A DNA stretch of 64,000 nt from Desulfobacterium sp. (GCA_030145245.1 JAQYWC010000066.1:38680-102679); one strand, 5' to 3'; counted from the first letter of the stretch, positions 18,030-25,375 are shown. Numbers and translations: made by a program. The notes: generated by a model from the letters alone, not told the origin.

Positions 18030-18961
18030 ACAAAGTAAAACGCCTCGTTCAGATCACGGTCGCTCTTTTTGCGTTCATGACCATGACGCTCCAGCCCCCC
18101 TGTGCCGCCGGGAAAAACGGCCTTTATATCAACGCTGACATGCAGTATGACTATGCCCAAAAGTGCTTTAAGGAACGAGACTATTCCACAGCCATGGTGG
18201 AGTTCAAGCGCTTTGCCCACTTTTTCCCAAAAGACCAACGGACCAGGCAGGCACGATTCTACACCGGCAAGGCCCTCTACCACCTCAAGGACTATAACAA
18301 AGCAAAACAGGTATTTGACTCCTTTCTCTTTCCCTTTTCAGAGGATCCCCTGGTCACAGAAGCCTATTTCATGCTGGGCATCACCTATGAGAAAATGGGA
18401 AAAAGCGGACGGGCAGAGACCGTTCTCCAGAACCTGCTCATGCTCACCGACGACATCGCAACCAAGGACCGCATCCACGCGACCCTGGGGTGGACCCACC
18501 TGAAGCGCTCCCAGGAGATGGACCCTGCCGCCCTTGAAAGGGCCGAAGCAAACATCGACAGTATCAGCCCCTCAGGCGCCCAGCCCTACGGCAAACAAAG
18601 ACTGAAAAAGACCATCACCGCCATAAAACAAGAAAAGGAAAAGAGTCCCGCCATAGCCGGAGCAGTAGCACTGGTACCGGGCATGGGCTTCCTGTACTGC
18701 GAACGCTACAGGGATGCTGCCATCTCATTCCTCCTGAACGCGGCCCTGATCATGGCGGCCCATGAGTCCTTTGATAATGGCAACGAAGCCCTGGGCGGGG
18801 TGATCACCTTTGTGGAGGCAGGCTTCTACTCAGGCAACATCTACGGTTCCATATCCAGCGCCCACAAATACAACCGAAACCTGCGCCAAAACGCCCTCGA
18901 ATCCCTGGAACAAGAATTAAAACATCCCGCTGCCCTTCCCCTCTTCACCGTCAAGTTCTAG
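18026..18961 (+). CDS. TPR protein with C-terminal membrane segments, paired with YidD-like gene
   Basis: 311 residues from ATG 18026. N-terminal signal peptide, then TPR-like repeats (DYSTAMVEFKRFAHFFPKD, DYNKAKQVFDSFLF, GRAETVLQNLLML). The C-terminal third is hydrophobic and Gly-rich: AGAVALVPGMGFLYCERYRDAAISFLLNAALIMAA, then GFYSGNIYGSISSAHKYNRN. It is coupled to the YidD-like gene. No specific function is recognised. The 3' end has a diverged relic copy at 19932-20042. Confidence 0.7.
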   Translation: MNKVKRLVQITVALFAFMTMTLQPPCAAGKNGLYINADMQYDYAQKCFKERDYSTAMVEFKRFAHFFPKDQRTRQARFYTGKALYHLKDYNKAKQVFDSFLFPFSEDPLVTEAYFMLGITYEKMGKSGRAETVLQNLLMLTDDIATKDRIHATLGWTHLKRSQEMDPAALERAEANIDSISPSGAQPYGKQRLKKTITAIKQEKEKSPAIAGAVALVPGMGFLYCERYRDAAISFLLNAALIMAAHESFDNGNEALGGVITFVEAGFYSGNIYGSISSAHKYNRNLRQNALESLEQELKHPAALPLFTVKF

Positions 18962-18964
18962 GGT

Positions 18965-18983
18965 CAGGTCTACACTCTTGACA
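18965..18983 (+). repeat. 19-bp direct repeat, left copy
   Basis: The 19 bases CAGGTCTACACTCTTGACA occur here, just after the TPR gene stop, and again exactly at 20092-20110, just after the relic of that gene. The two copies bracket the integron cassette and the relic. The preceding GGGT/GGGG resembles a GGGGTCAG head seen in other intergenic spots of this window. Confidence 0.9.
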
Positions 18984-19107
18984 ACAACGGTCATAATTGA
19001 CAAGCAGGTTGTCATTAGGTAATGTTATTTTACGTCGATACTGGCAAACACCAAATATTTAAATTTTGAAATTATCCATCCTTTCGAATAACATTACAAA
19101 CAGAGTG

Positions 19108-19127
19108 ATATACTTCTATAAGTATAT
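19108..19127. promoter_or_regulatory. Perfect inverted repeat upstream of the cassette gene
   Basis: ATATACTT / CTAT / AAGTATAT: an 8-bp perfect inverted repeat ending 53 bases before the GTG start of the cassette gene. It lies in very AT-rich DNA where a promoter would be expected, so an operator for autoregulation is possible. The palindrome is seen; the role is inferred. Confidence 0.4.
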
Positions 19128-19180
19128 TAGAAACAGACAAAAAACGACTAAAATTACGCAGTTATATATAAGGAGATATC

Positions 19181-19811
19181 GTGCCAGAAGAAAATAACAT
19201 ATTTGAATCCGAAGAACGCAAAGTGTTAGCAAAGGGGGGTCATTAATAGTATTATTCAATCAGCTATTGCGTATGGTGCGATCGATGTTGATGGTTTATC
19301 TGACGAAGAAGCAAAGGATAAAGCAATTGATTATTTACAGCTCCTTCAGGAATCAAGAGAAGAGTTAAACTTTACGACTGATCACACAAATAGCTTACTC
19401 AATGAGGCTAAGAATTTTGTAACATCAAACAAGTACAATTTAGCATTAGTCACATATGCTACTTGGTGGGAGCACTGGATTAATGGAATTATAAAATCAA
19501 AGCTCTACCCAAAAGATATTGCAGGAAAAGAATTTAAACAAGTAATCACTTCTCTGAATAATCGTTCGAAAACTAGTTGGTTCTTAAAATTAATTGATTT
19601 GCCACCTTTTGACACGGCCCATTTGACTGTAATGACAAAGCTATCGGAAAAACGGAATAGCTTTGTTCATTATAAATATCCAATTGAAAATATAGATGGG
19701 GAAGACTTTGACTGGGGAACATTCTTTGATTCAGTTGAAGAATCAATTTCATATTTTCACGAGTATGAAAATACTAATATTTATCAATCCCAAAAAGGAT
19801 TAGAGTTATAA
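19181..19811 (+). pseudogene. Cassette gene with HEPN-type R-x4-H motif, frameshifted in a G6 tract
   Basis: GTG at 19181 has an AGGAG five bases upstream. The frame runs 21 codons (MPEENNIFESEERKVLAKGG..) to a stop at 19244-19246. If one G is removed from the run at 19234-19239, the frame stays open to the TAA at 19809-19811 and gives a 209-residue protein. Near its end is EKRNSFVHYKYP: R-x4-H (codons at 19653 and 19668), the catalytic motif of HEPN ribonucleases found in toxins and abortive-infection proteins. The body is helical and acidic. Codon use is AT-rich, unlike the neighbours. A disabled gene, a phase-variable tract or a sequencing error would all look like this. Confidence 0.65.
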
Positions 19812-19812
19812 T

Positions 19813-19919
19813 ACGTAACAAACTGTTCAAGCGGATGCAGTTACACTCGGCGTTTTTAGTTTGAAGTCCGGTGTGCTTGGTTAGTTCAATGTTATGAGTG
19901 CTTAAACAGGGCGTTAAGC
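19813..19919 (+). other. attC recombination site of the cassette
   Basis: Left simple site ACGTAAC (19813-19819), then AAACTGTTCAAGCGGA; the right end is GTGCTTAAACAGGGCGTTAAGC. The inner arms pair as CTGTT-c-AAGC with GCTTAAACAG, and the outer as TAAC with GTTA, leaving the usual unpaired base. GTTAAGC (19913-19919) matches GTTRRRY exactly. The wording resembles Vibrio-type chromosomal integron sites (TAACAAACTGTTCAAG, AACAGGGCGTTA). It begins two bases after the stop of the cassette gene, as is normal for cassettes. Confidence 0.82.
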
Positions 19920-19927
19920 ACTCATAA
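19892..19927. repeat. 14-bp perfect inverted repeat across the attC crossover point
   Basis: TTATGAGTGCTTAA (19892-19905) and TTAAGCACTCATAA (19914-19927) are exact reverse complements with an 8-base loop ACAGGGCG. The right arm begins exactly at the crossover base after G19913, so half the stem belongs to attC and half to the flank. No U-tract follows. Confidence 0.85.
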
Positions 19928-19931
19928 ATCA

Positions 19932-20042
19932 CGACATTTGCGGGCGATCAGCTTTGTGAAGACAGGCTTCTACTCTGGAAACATCTACAGCGCCCGTAAG
20001 TACACAACCGAAGCCTGCTCCAAAGAGCGCTTGAATCGATAA
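19932..20042 (+). pseudogene. Relic of a second copy of the TPR-gene 3' end
   Basis: Reading CGA CAT TTG .. to TAA at 20040-20042 gives RHLRAISFVKTGFYSGNIYSARKYTTEACSKERLNR in pieces that match the end of the protein encoded at 18026-18961 (ITFVEAGFYSGNIYGSISSAHKYNRN). DNA identity is patchy, with a 12-base gap. Only about 37 codons survive and there is no start. It is the diverged end of a paralogous or replaced copy of that gene. Confidence 0.75.
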
Positions 20043-20091
20043 AACAGTGATCTCAATCTCAAGCATCTTGGCCTCCCCCTCTTTTAAGGGG

Positions 20092-20110
20092 CAGGTCTAC
20101 ACTCTTGACA
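20092..20110 (+). repeat. 19-bp direct repeat, right copy
   Basis: Exact second copy of CAGGTCTACACTCTTGACA (first at 18965-18983). It lies between the TPR relic and the 3' end of gspF, so the pair brackets the inserted and duplicated segment. Confidence 0.9.
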
Positions 20111-20112
20111 CC

Positions 20113-21348
20113 CTACTTCACCAGCTGGTTCATCTCAAAGATGGGCAGGCAGACGGAGAGCACGATGAAGCCCACCACGGCTCCCATGACAAGGATGATC
20201 AGGGGCTCCAGGAGCGCCGTCATGGCGGTGACAGAAGACTCCACCTCCCGTTCATAGAGATCGGCTGTCTTTTCCAGCATCTTTTCCAGCTGGCCGCTCT
20301 TCTCCCCGATCTTGATCATCTCCACGGCAAGGGGGGGAAACACCCGTTCCGCTTCCAGGGAGACACCCAGCTCGCCGCCCTGCTCCACATCAGTGGCTGC
20401 CCGGGAGATGATGGCTGAGATCACCCTGTTGCCGGCCGTGGCCTTGGAGATCCCCAGGGCCGTCAGCATGGGAACGCCGTTGGCCAGAAGGGAGGCAAGG
20501 ATTCTTGCAAACCGTGCGGCGGCAAGTTTTTTCAGCATCTCCCCAAGCTTGGGGGTCAGGAACAGGGCATTGTCGATGAGATACGCCCCTTTTTCGGTTC
20601 TTGCCATGGCGTAGAGAATAACGCCAATGGAGACCGGAATCATCAGCACCACCCACCAGAACCGTTTCAGAAACGAGCTCACCGAGATGAGAAACAGGGT
20701 AGGAGCGGGCAGGGTCTGGTTCATGTCTGAAAAGATCGAGATGATTCCCGGCACGATATAGGCCAGGAGAAACAAAAGCACCAGGGTCCCTACAATGGCC
20801 ATGAGCACGGGATAGGCAAGGGAGGCCTGGATCTTCTTCTTTGTCTCCTCCCGCTTTTCAGTGATGTCGGCCAGGCGCTCAAGCACAATCTCAAGGGTGC
20901 CTGAGGACTCTCCAGCCCTGATCATGTTGACATAGATGGACGAGAAGATCGACGGGTACATGGCCAGGGCCTCGGCAAAACTCTTTCCCTCCTCAATGGA
21001 CCCCTTTATCTTGGAGAGGACCTTTTTCAGCGCCTTGGACTTTGTCTGGGCAACAAGGCTTGTAACAGCGGAGATCAGCGGAAATCCTGCCGAAAGAAGG
21101 GTGGAAAGCTGGCGGGTCACCATGGCGAGTTCCGCGTTTTTGATGCGGCCGAATAAAAAAGATCCCGGAGAGGGACCATCGGACACGTCTCCGGTCCCGG
21201 ATCGCTCCGAATCGACCTCAAGGATGGAAGTGGGATAGATGCGCTTCTCCCTCAGCCGCGTCCTTGCCGAAACAAGGCTTTCGGCATCGATGATGCCTGT
21301 CTTTTTTTTCCCCCTGCTGTCAAGGGCCTTATATTCAAAAACCGGCAT
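20113..21348 (-). CDS. gspF: Type II secretion inner-membrane protein GspF
   Basis: 411 residues from ATG 21348. Starts MPVFEYKALDSRGKKKTGII, the classic GspF opening, followed by two T2SSF domains (LSTLLSAGFPLISAVTSL.. and ARFARILASLLANGVPMLTAL..), each ending in hydrophobic segments; total length is typical. GspF is the platform protein that couples GspE to the pseudopilus. It is normally next to gspE in the same direction. Here it is alone, inverted and convergent with the operon, separated by the cassette and relic. Confidence 0.95.
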   Translation of the reverse strand: MPVFEYKALDSRGKKKTGIIDAESLVSARTRLREKRIYPTSILEVDSERSGTGDVSDGPSPGSFLFGRIKNAELAMVTRQLSTLLSAGFPLISAVTSLVAQTKSKALKKVLSKIKGSIEEGKSFAEALAMYPSIFSSIYVNMIRAGESSGTLEIVLERLADITEKREETKKKIQASLAYPVLMAIVGTLVLLFLLAYIVPGIISIFSDMNQTLPAPTLFLISVSSFLKRFWWVVLMIPVSIGVILYAMARTEKGAYLIDNALFLTPKLGEMLKKLAAARFARILASLLANGVPMLTALGISKATAGNRVISAIISRAATDVEQGGELGVSLEAERVFPPLAVEMIKIGEKSGQLEKMLEKTADLYEREVESSVTAMTALLEPLIILVMGAVVGFIVLSVCLPIFEMNQLVK

Positions 21349-21467
21349 GGATCGTCTCTGTGCATGGTAGGGTCATGGATGGTTTTTCTCTTTTTTATAG
21401 ATAAGTAATAGTTAAAGAAAAATCTACACAATAAAAGGGGTTGTGTAAACCGCTTTCTTGTTTTTCC

Positions 21468-21494
21468 TTGACACGGGTCCCATGGAAATATAGG
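21468..21494 (+). promoter_or_regulatory. Possible promoter for dgcA
   Basis: A perfect -35 box TTGACA (21468-21473) is followed after 15 bases by TATAGG (21489-21494). The spacing is short, so the call is weak, but it is the best candidate in the 216-bp space between divergent gspF and dgcA. Confidence 0.35.
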
Positions 21495-21564
21495 GAATGT
21501 GGCTGTTGCTTACGTTTAGAAGACCAGAAAAGAAGGAACTCAAAATGAAAGGATCAAGGGTCAG

Positions 21565-22632
21565 ATGAAGATAACAGCAGTTCGTTGGTGGGAGGAATCC
21601 CTTCCGTTGACAAGGCCCTACACCATTGCCTACCAGACAATCAGCGCCGTTGAGAACCATTTTGTCACCATTGAGACCCGGGACGGCACCATGGGGATCG
21701 GGGTGGGCTCACCGGCCGAGGAGGTTACAGGAGAGAGTGAAACGGCCTGCGGCCAGGCCCTTGACTCCGTTCTGGAGCCGCTGCTCCTGGGCAGGGATAT
21801 CCGGCATCTCAACGCCATTTTAAGGGAACTGGACCGGGCACTACCCAAGGCGCCTGCGGCCAGGGCCGCCATTGACATCGCCCTCCACGATCTGGCTGCT
21901 AAGCACCTGGGCCTTCCCCTGGTGGATCTTCTGGGCCGGTGCCACACCACCCTTCCCACCTCCATCACCCTTGGGATCAGATCCCTTGAAGAGACCCTGG
22001 AGGAAGCCCGGGAGTACAGGGCAAGGGGATTCAACTACCTCAAGGTAAAGATCGGCAAATCCCTTGACGAGGATGTGGAGCGGCTGGTGCGGCTCAGGGA
22101 GGAGATGGGACCCCATGTGAAGATCCGGGTGGATGCCAACCTGGGTTACACCTATAACCAGCTGGTCGCCTTTGCCATCAAGACCCGGAACGTTGACCTT
22201 GAATTGATCGAACAGCCCCTGAAGGCCCATGACCTGGCCGGGATGCGAGCACTTTCAGACCGGACAAGGAACCTGATCGCGGCAGACGAAAGCCTTGTCA
22301 CCGTCAGTGACGCACTGGCCCTGGCAGGACCATGCCCGCCATTCGGCATTTACAACATCAAGCTCATGAAATGCGGCGGCATTGCCCCGGCACTGAAGAT
22401 CGCCGAGATTGCGAGACTTTCCGCCATCGATCTCATGTGGGGGTGCATGGACGAGAGCATTGTGGGCATCTCGGCCGCCCTCCATGCTGCCCTTGCCTCC
22501 CCTGCAACCCGCTATCTGGATCTTGACGGCAGCCTGGACCTGTCAAGGGATCTTGTACAGGGCGGATTTGTTCTGGAGAACGGAATGCTGAGGGTAACGG
22601 ATAAACCCGGCCTCGGGGTTGAACGCATTTGA
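21565..22632 (+). CDS. dgcA: Enolase-superfamily dipeptide epimerase / N-acetyl-D-Glu racemase-like
   Basis: 355 residues. The muconate-lactonizing subgroup catalytic set is complete: KVK at K160 and K162, metal ligands D190 (RVDANLG), E216 (IEQPL) and D241 (ADES), and the opposite Lys at K266 (NIKLMK), then GCMDES near the end. This fits L-Ala-D/L-Glu epimerases. Paired with a DUF1611/DgcN gene, it matches the DgcN-DgcA D-glutamate pathway, in which DgcA racemises N-acetyl-D-glutamate. Substrate is inferred from the neighbour. The start has AAGGG just upstream. Confidence 0.88.
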   Translation: MKITAVRWWEESLPLTRPYTIAYQTISAVENHFVTIETRDGTMGIGVGSPAEEVTGESETACGQALDSVLEPLLLGRDIRHLNAILRELDRALPKAPAARAAIDIALHDLAAKHLGLPLVDLLGRCHTTLPTSITLGIRSLEETLEEAREYRARGFNYLKVKIGKSLDEDVERLVRLREEMGPHVKIRVDANLGYTYNQLVAFAIKTRNVDLELIEQPLKAHDLAGMRALSDRTRNLIAADESLVTVSDALALAGPCPPFGIYNIKLMKCGGIAPALKIAEIARLSAIDLMWGCMDESIVGISAALHAALASPATRYLDLDGSLDLSRDLVQGGFVLENGMLRVTDKPGLGVERI

Positions 22633-22643
22633 GAACCACATAC

Positions 22644-22709
22644 TTGAAAAAAGAACGCCACCTTGCCACCAGGGCTGAAAAAACCGGTCTTGGCGTGGAA
22701 CGGATATAA
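22644..22709 (+). pseudogene. In-frame relic: start of dgcN fused to end of dgcA
   Basis: TTG at 22644 reads MKKERHLATRAEKTGLGVER-I and stops at 22707-22709. The first part copies the start of dgcN (MKKENAIV..SLATEAA), including the shared CCTTGCCACC. The second copies the last codons of dgcA (DKPGLGVERI). It is a 21-codon leftover of a former tandem copy of this gene pair, still in frame. Probably not functional; the dgcN ribosome site follows directly. Confidence 0.65.
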
Positions 22710-22720
22710 GGAGAAGTGAG

Positions 22721-23830
22721 TTGAAAAAAGAGAACGCCATCGTCCTGACAAAGGGAAGCCTTGCCACCGAAGCAGCCAAATCCGCCCACGGCCTGATCCG
22801 GGGAGGAGACAGGTTCAATATTCTTGCCGTCATCGACCATATCGATGCCGGCAGGGATGCAGGGGAGGTGCTGGACGGCAGATCCAGGAACATCCCGGTC
22901 CATGGCTCCATCCGGGAATTCCTTGATGCAGGAACTGCCCGCCCCGCCTTTTGCATCATCGGAGTGGCCCTGGCCGGCGGCAGGCTGCCAAAAGAGTGGA
23001 ACAGCCTCCTGGTTGAAGCCCTGGAGAACGGGATATCCATTGTCAATCCCATGCACCAGCGGCTAGGGCAAGTCCCGGAGCTGAAACAGGCCGCCCAAAA
23101 AAGCGGGGCCGCCATCATCGATGTTCGGGAACCACGGCCCCTGGAAGAACTCCACTTCTGGACCGGAGAGATCTACCGGGTCAAAACGCCTAAAATCGCC
23201 GTGCTCGGTACCGATTGCGCCCTTGGCAAGCGAACCACCTGCTCCCTTCTCAAGGAGGCCTGCCAGGAAAGAGGAATCCACGGGGAGATGATCTACACCG
23301 GCCAGACCGGCTGGATGCTGGGCAACCGGTTCGGGTTCATCCTCGACTCCACCCTCAACGATTTTGTGAGCGGTGAGCTGGAACACGCCATTGTAGAGTG
23401 TGAGAAAGCCACTTCCCCGGACTGCATCCTCATCGAAGGACAGTCAAGCCTTAGAAACCCCTCGGGTCCCTGCGGCTCTGAGTTCATCCTGTCCGGAAAC
23501 GTCAAAGGGGTGATCCTCCAGCACGCCCCGTTCCGGGAGTGCTTTGATACCCTTGAAGAACCCGGGTGCATGATTCCAAGCCTGGAAGATGAGATCGAGA
23601 TCATCCGGCTCATGGGTGCCAGGGTCATTGCCATCACCCTGAATCTGGGCCATGCAGAAGAGCAGGACGGTGTTGCCTGTCAGCAACGGCTGGAGGAGCA
23701 GACCGGTATCCCGGTTATCCGTCCCCTTGAACAAGGAATGGAAAGGCTGGTCTCGGTGATCGACGGGTTCATCAGGGAGGACGATCCTGAAACCACGGTC
23801 ACTCAACTGAATAACAGGTCACGGATATGA
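22721..23830 (+). CDS. dgcN: DUF1611 / DgcN-type protein
   Basis: 369 residues from TTG 22721, with AAGGAG seven bases upstream. DUF1611 architecture: an N-terminal Rossmann-like domain (residues about 1-140) and a C-terminal P-loop domain whose loop GTDCALGKRTT spans residues 163-173, followed by YTGQTGWM and LIEGQSSLRNP. DgcN members N-acetylate D-glutamate before DgcA acts. The adjacent dgcA supports that role; the acetyl-donor step itself is knowledge of the family, not seen here. Confidence 0.85.
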   Translation: MKKENAIVLTKGSLATEAAKSAHGLIRGGDRFNILAVIDHIDAGRDAGEVLDGRSRNIPVHGSIREFLDAGTARPAFCIIGVALAGGRLPKEWNSLLVEALENGISIVNPMHQRLGQVPELKQAAQKSGAAIIDVREPRPLEELHFWTGEIYRVKTPKIAVLGTDCALGKRTTCSLLKEACQERGIHGEMIYTGQTGWMLGNRFGFILDSTLNDFVSGELEHAIVECEKATSPDCILIEGQSSLRNPSGPCGSEFILSGNVKGVILQHAPFRECFDTLEEPGCMIPSLEDEIEIIRLMGARVIAITLNLGHAEEQDGVACQQRLEEQTGIPVIRPLEQGMERLVSVIDGFIREDDPETTVTQLNNRSRI

Positions 23831-23843
23831 CAGAGGAAGAAAG

Positions 23844-24650
23844 ATGAGCCGGGAATTTTTCCACAAAGATCCCGGCCTGCCCTTTGCCGAGTGCCGCTAT
23901 ACCACAAACAGCGGCCGCCACTACAAACCCCACATGCATAAGACCTTCAGCATCGGGGCCATAGATCAGGGGGAGGTGGTCTACCAGGTCAACGGCCAAC
24001 CCGCCCTTCTCAAGCCCGGCACCCTTGCCCTCATCAATCCGGAACAACTCCACGCCTGCAACCCCACCCAACCGGCCAGGCGCAGTTACTACATGCTCTA
24101 CCTCACCATGGAGTGGTGCCTGAACCTCCAGCAGTCCCTGTGGAAGACAGACACCTTTATCCCGGTAACTGCCGTTGCCCTGGAAGACGAACTTCTCTAC
24201 GGGCAGTATATCGACCTCATGGATTTGATGACAAGAAAGGAAGAGGTACTGGACAAGGAGCAGCTGCTGGCAGAGCTTGTGGGAACCGTTTTTACGAGGG
24301 TCTGCGAACATGGCGAAAAACCCGGCCACCTTGCTATGGATATAAAATCGGTAAAGGGGCAGTTGGGTAAAAACCTCCACCGGGAACTGACCCTGGCCCA
24401 GCTTGCCGAAAACCTCCGGGCCAACCCCTACACCCTGCTCAGGCAGTTCAAGCGGGCAACGGGCTTAACGCCCCACGCCTACAGGATGAACTGCCGGATC
24501 GAGCGTGCCAGGCAACTCCTGCAACAGGGGATGGCGGTGTCCCAGGTGGCCCTGGAAAGCGGTTTTTTCGACCAGAGCCACTTTCACCGCCATTTCAAGG
24601 CCATGACCACGGTGACCCCAAAAGAGTACCAGGTCAATTTTATACAATAA
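23844..24650 (+). CDS. AraC-family regulator with N-terminal cupin
   Basis: 268 residues from ATG 23844 (GAGGAAG upstream). The N-terminal cupin (HYKPHMHKTFSIGAIDQGEV, LKPGTLALINPEQLHACNP) binds a small effector in this family. The C-terminal AraC domain has LTLAQLAENLRANPYTLLRQFKRATG and VSQVALESGFFDQSHFHRHFKAM. Lying 13 bp after dgcN and before a LysE exporter, it probably senses an amino acid or its acyl derivative and controls this cluster. Confidence 0.85.
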   Translation: MSREFFHKDPGLPFAECRYTTNSGRHYKPHMHKTFSIGAIDQGEVVYQVNGQPALLKPGTLALINPEQLHACNPTQPARRSYYMLYLTMEWCLNLQQSLWKTDTFIPVTAVALEDELLYGQYIDLMDLMTRKEEVLDKEQLLAELVGTVFTRVCEHGEKPGHLAMDIKSVKGQLGKNLHRELTLAQLAENLRANPYTLLRQFKRATGLTPHAYRMNCRIERARQLLQQGMAVSQVALESGFFDQSHFHRHFKAMTTVTPKEYQVNFIQ

Positions 24651-24702
24651 CCCTGTGACCAACAGGGGCTATGGTGTTGCTTAAAAAAAGGAGAAGCAAC
24701 CC

Positions 24703-25311
24703 ATGGAATTTTTAATTATCGCATCCACCCATTTCCTGGCGCTCCTGAGCCCGGGACCCGATTTTTTTCTTATCCTGCAAACAGCCCTGAGGCTGCCCCT
24801 GCGTTACGCCTTTGCCGTGTGTGCCGGCATTGCCGCTGCAAACGCGCTTTATCTTGCCATTGCAGTGGCAGGCCTTGAAGCGGTAAAGGAGATGACCGTT
24901 TTGATGCTGGTCCTGAAATACCTTGGCGGCGCCTACCTGGTCTACATCGGCGTGCTCCTGATCAAGGCGCCCAAACGCGCCATGGACGGGGCCGGGAAAG
25001 CAGGGTGTATCCATGCCAGAAGCATGAAACGACAGTTCACCCTTGGCTTCATGTCCGGAATACTCAACCCCAAAAATGCGGTGTTCTATCTCTCCCTCTT
25101 TACGGTGATGGTCTCGCCCACAACCGATCTTGGCCTGCGAATCTTCTACGCCTGCTGGATGACGGCAACGGTCCTGTTCTGGGACATGGGGGTGGCGGTG
25201 ATGGTGGGGAACCCGGTGGTGAAAAAAAGACTGGGACGGTGGATCTTTGGCATTGAAAAGATATCCGGCGCCGTGCTGACCCTCTTTGGCATCCTGTTGA
25301 CCATCCGGTAG
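24703..25311 (+). CDS. LysE/RhtB-family amino-acid exporter
   Basis: 202 residues, the usual family length, with about six membrane segments. The N-terminal signature is FLALLSPGPDFFLILQTALR; also AYLVYIGVLLIKAP and GFMSGILNPKNAVFYLSLF. AAGGAG precedes the ATG. These carriers export amino acids to avoid overload; with dgcAN and an AraC sensor upstream, the likely cargo is an amino acid made or spilled by that pathway (inference). Confidence 0.9.
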   Translation: MEFLIIASTHFLALLSPGPDFFLILQTALRLPLRYAFAVCAGIAAANALYLAIAVAGLEAVKEMTVLMLVLKYLGGAYLVYIGVLLIKAPKRAMDGAGKAGCIHARSMKRQFTLGFMSGILNPKNAVFYLSLFTVMVSPTTDLGLRIFYACWMTATVLFWDMGVAVMVGNPVVKKRLGRWIFGIEKISGAVLTLFGILLTIR

Positions 25312-25335
25312 GAGGATCTCCAGGCCTGAAAACCG

Positions 25336-25367
25336 CGATCCTCAACCGCTTCAGCGGCCGAGGATCG
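25336..25367. terminator. Hairpin between convergent lysE-type gene and iorB
   Basis: CGATCCTC / GAGGATCG outer stem with an inner CCGC / GCGG stem. It stands between two convergent genes, so it probably ends both transcripts, although no clear U-tract follows on either strand. Confidence 0.55.
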
Positions 25368-25375
25368 TGGATATT

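Larger units (their letters stand above)
19015..19913 (+). mobile_element. Solitary integron gene cassette
   Basis: About 900 bp of AT-rich DNA consisting of one gene (19181-19811) followed within two bases by an attC site whose crossover point G|TTAAGC is at 19913/19914. This is the size and order of an integron cassette. The left border is inferred as TTAGGT at 19015 (TTRRRY type), preceded by A instead of G, as can happen at a secondary site. No integrase gene or second attC is present nearby, so the cassette appears to stand alone inside the gsp locus. Confidence 0.75.

Noticed and set aside
19599..19811. A 70-codon gene starting at TTG 19599
   Set aside because: No ribosome site, and the frame continues open far upstream to 19239, showing it is the 3' part of the larger frameshifted cassette gene.
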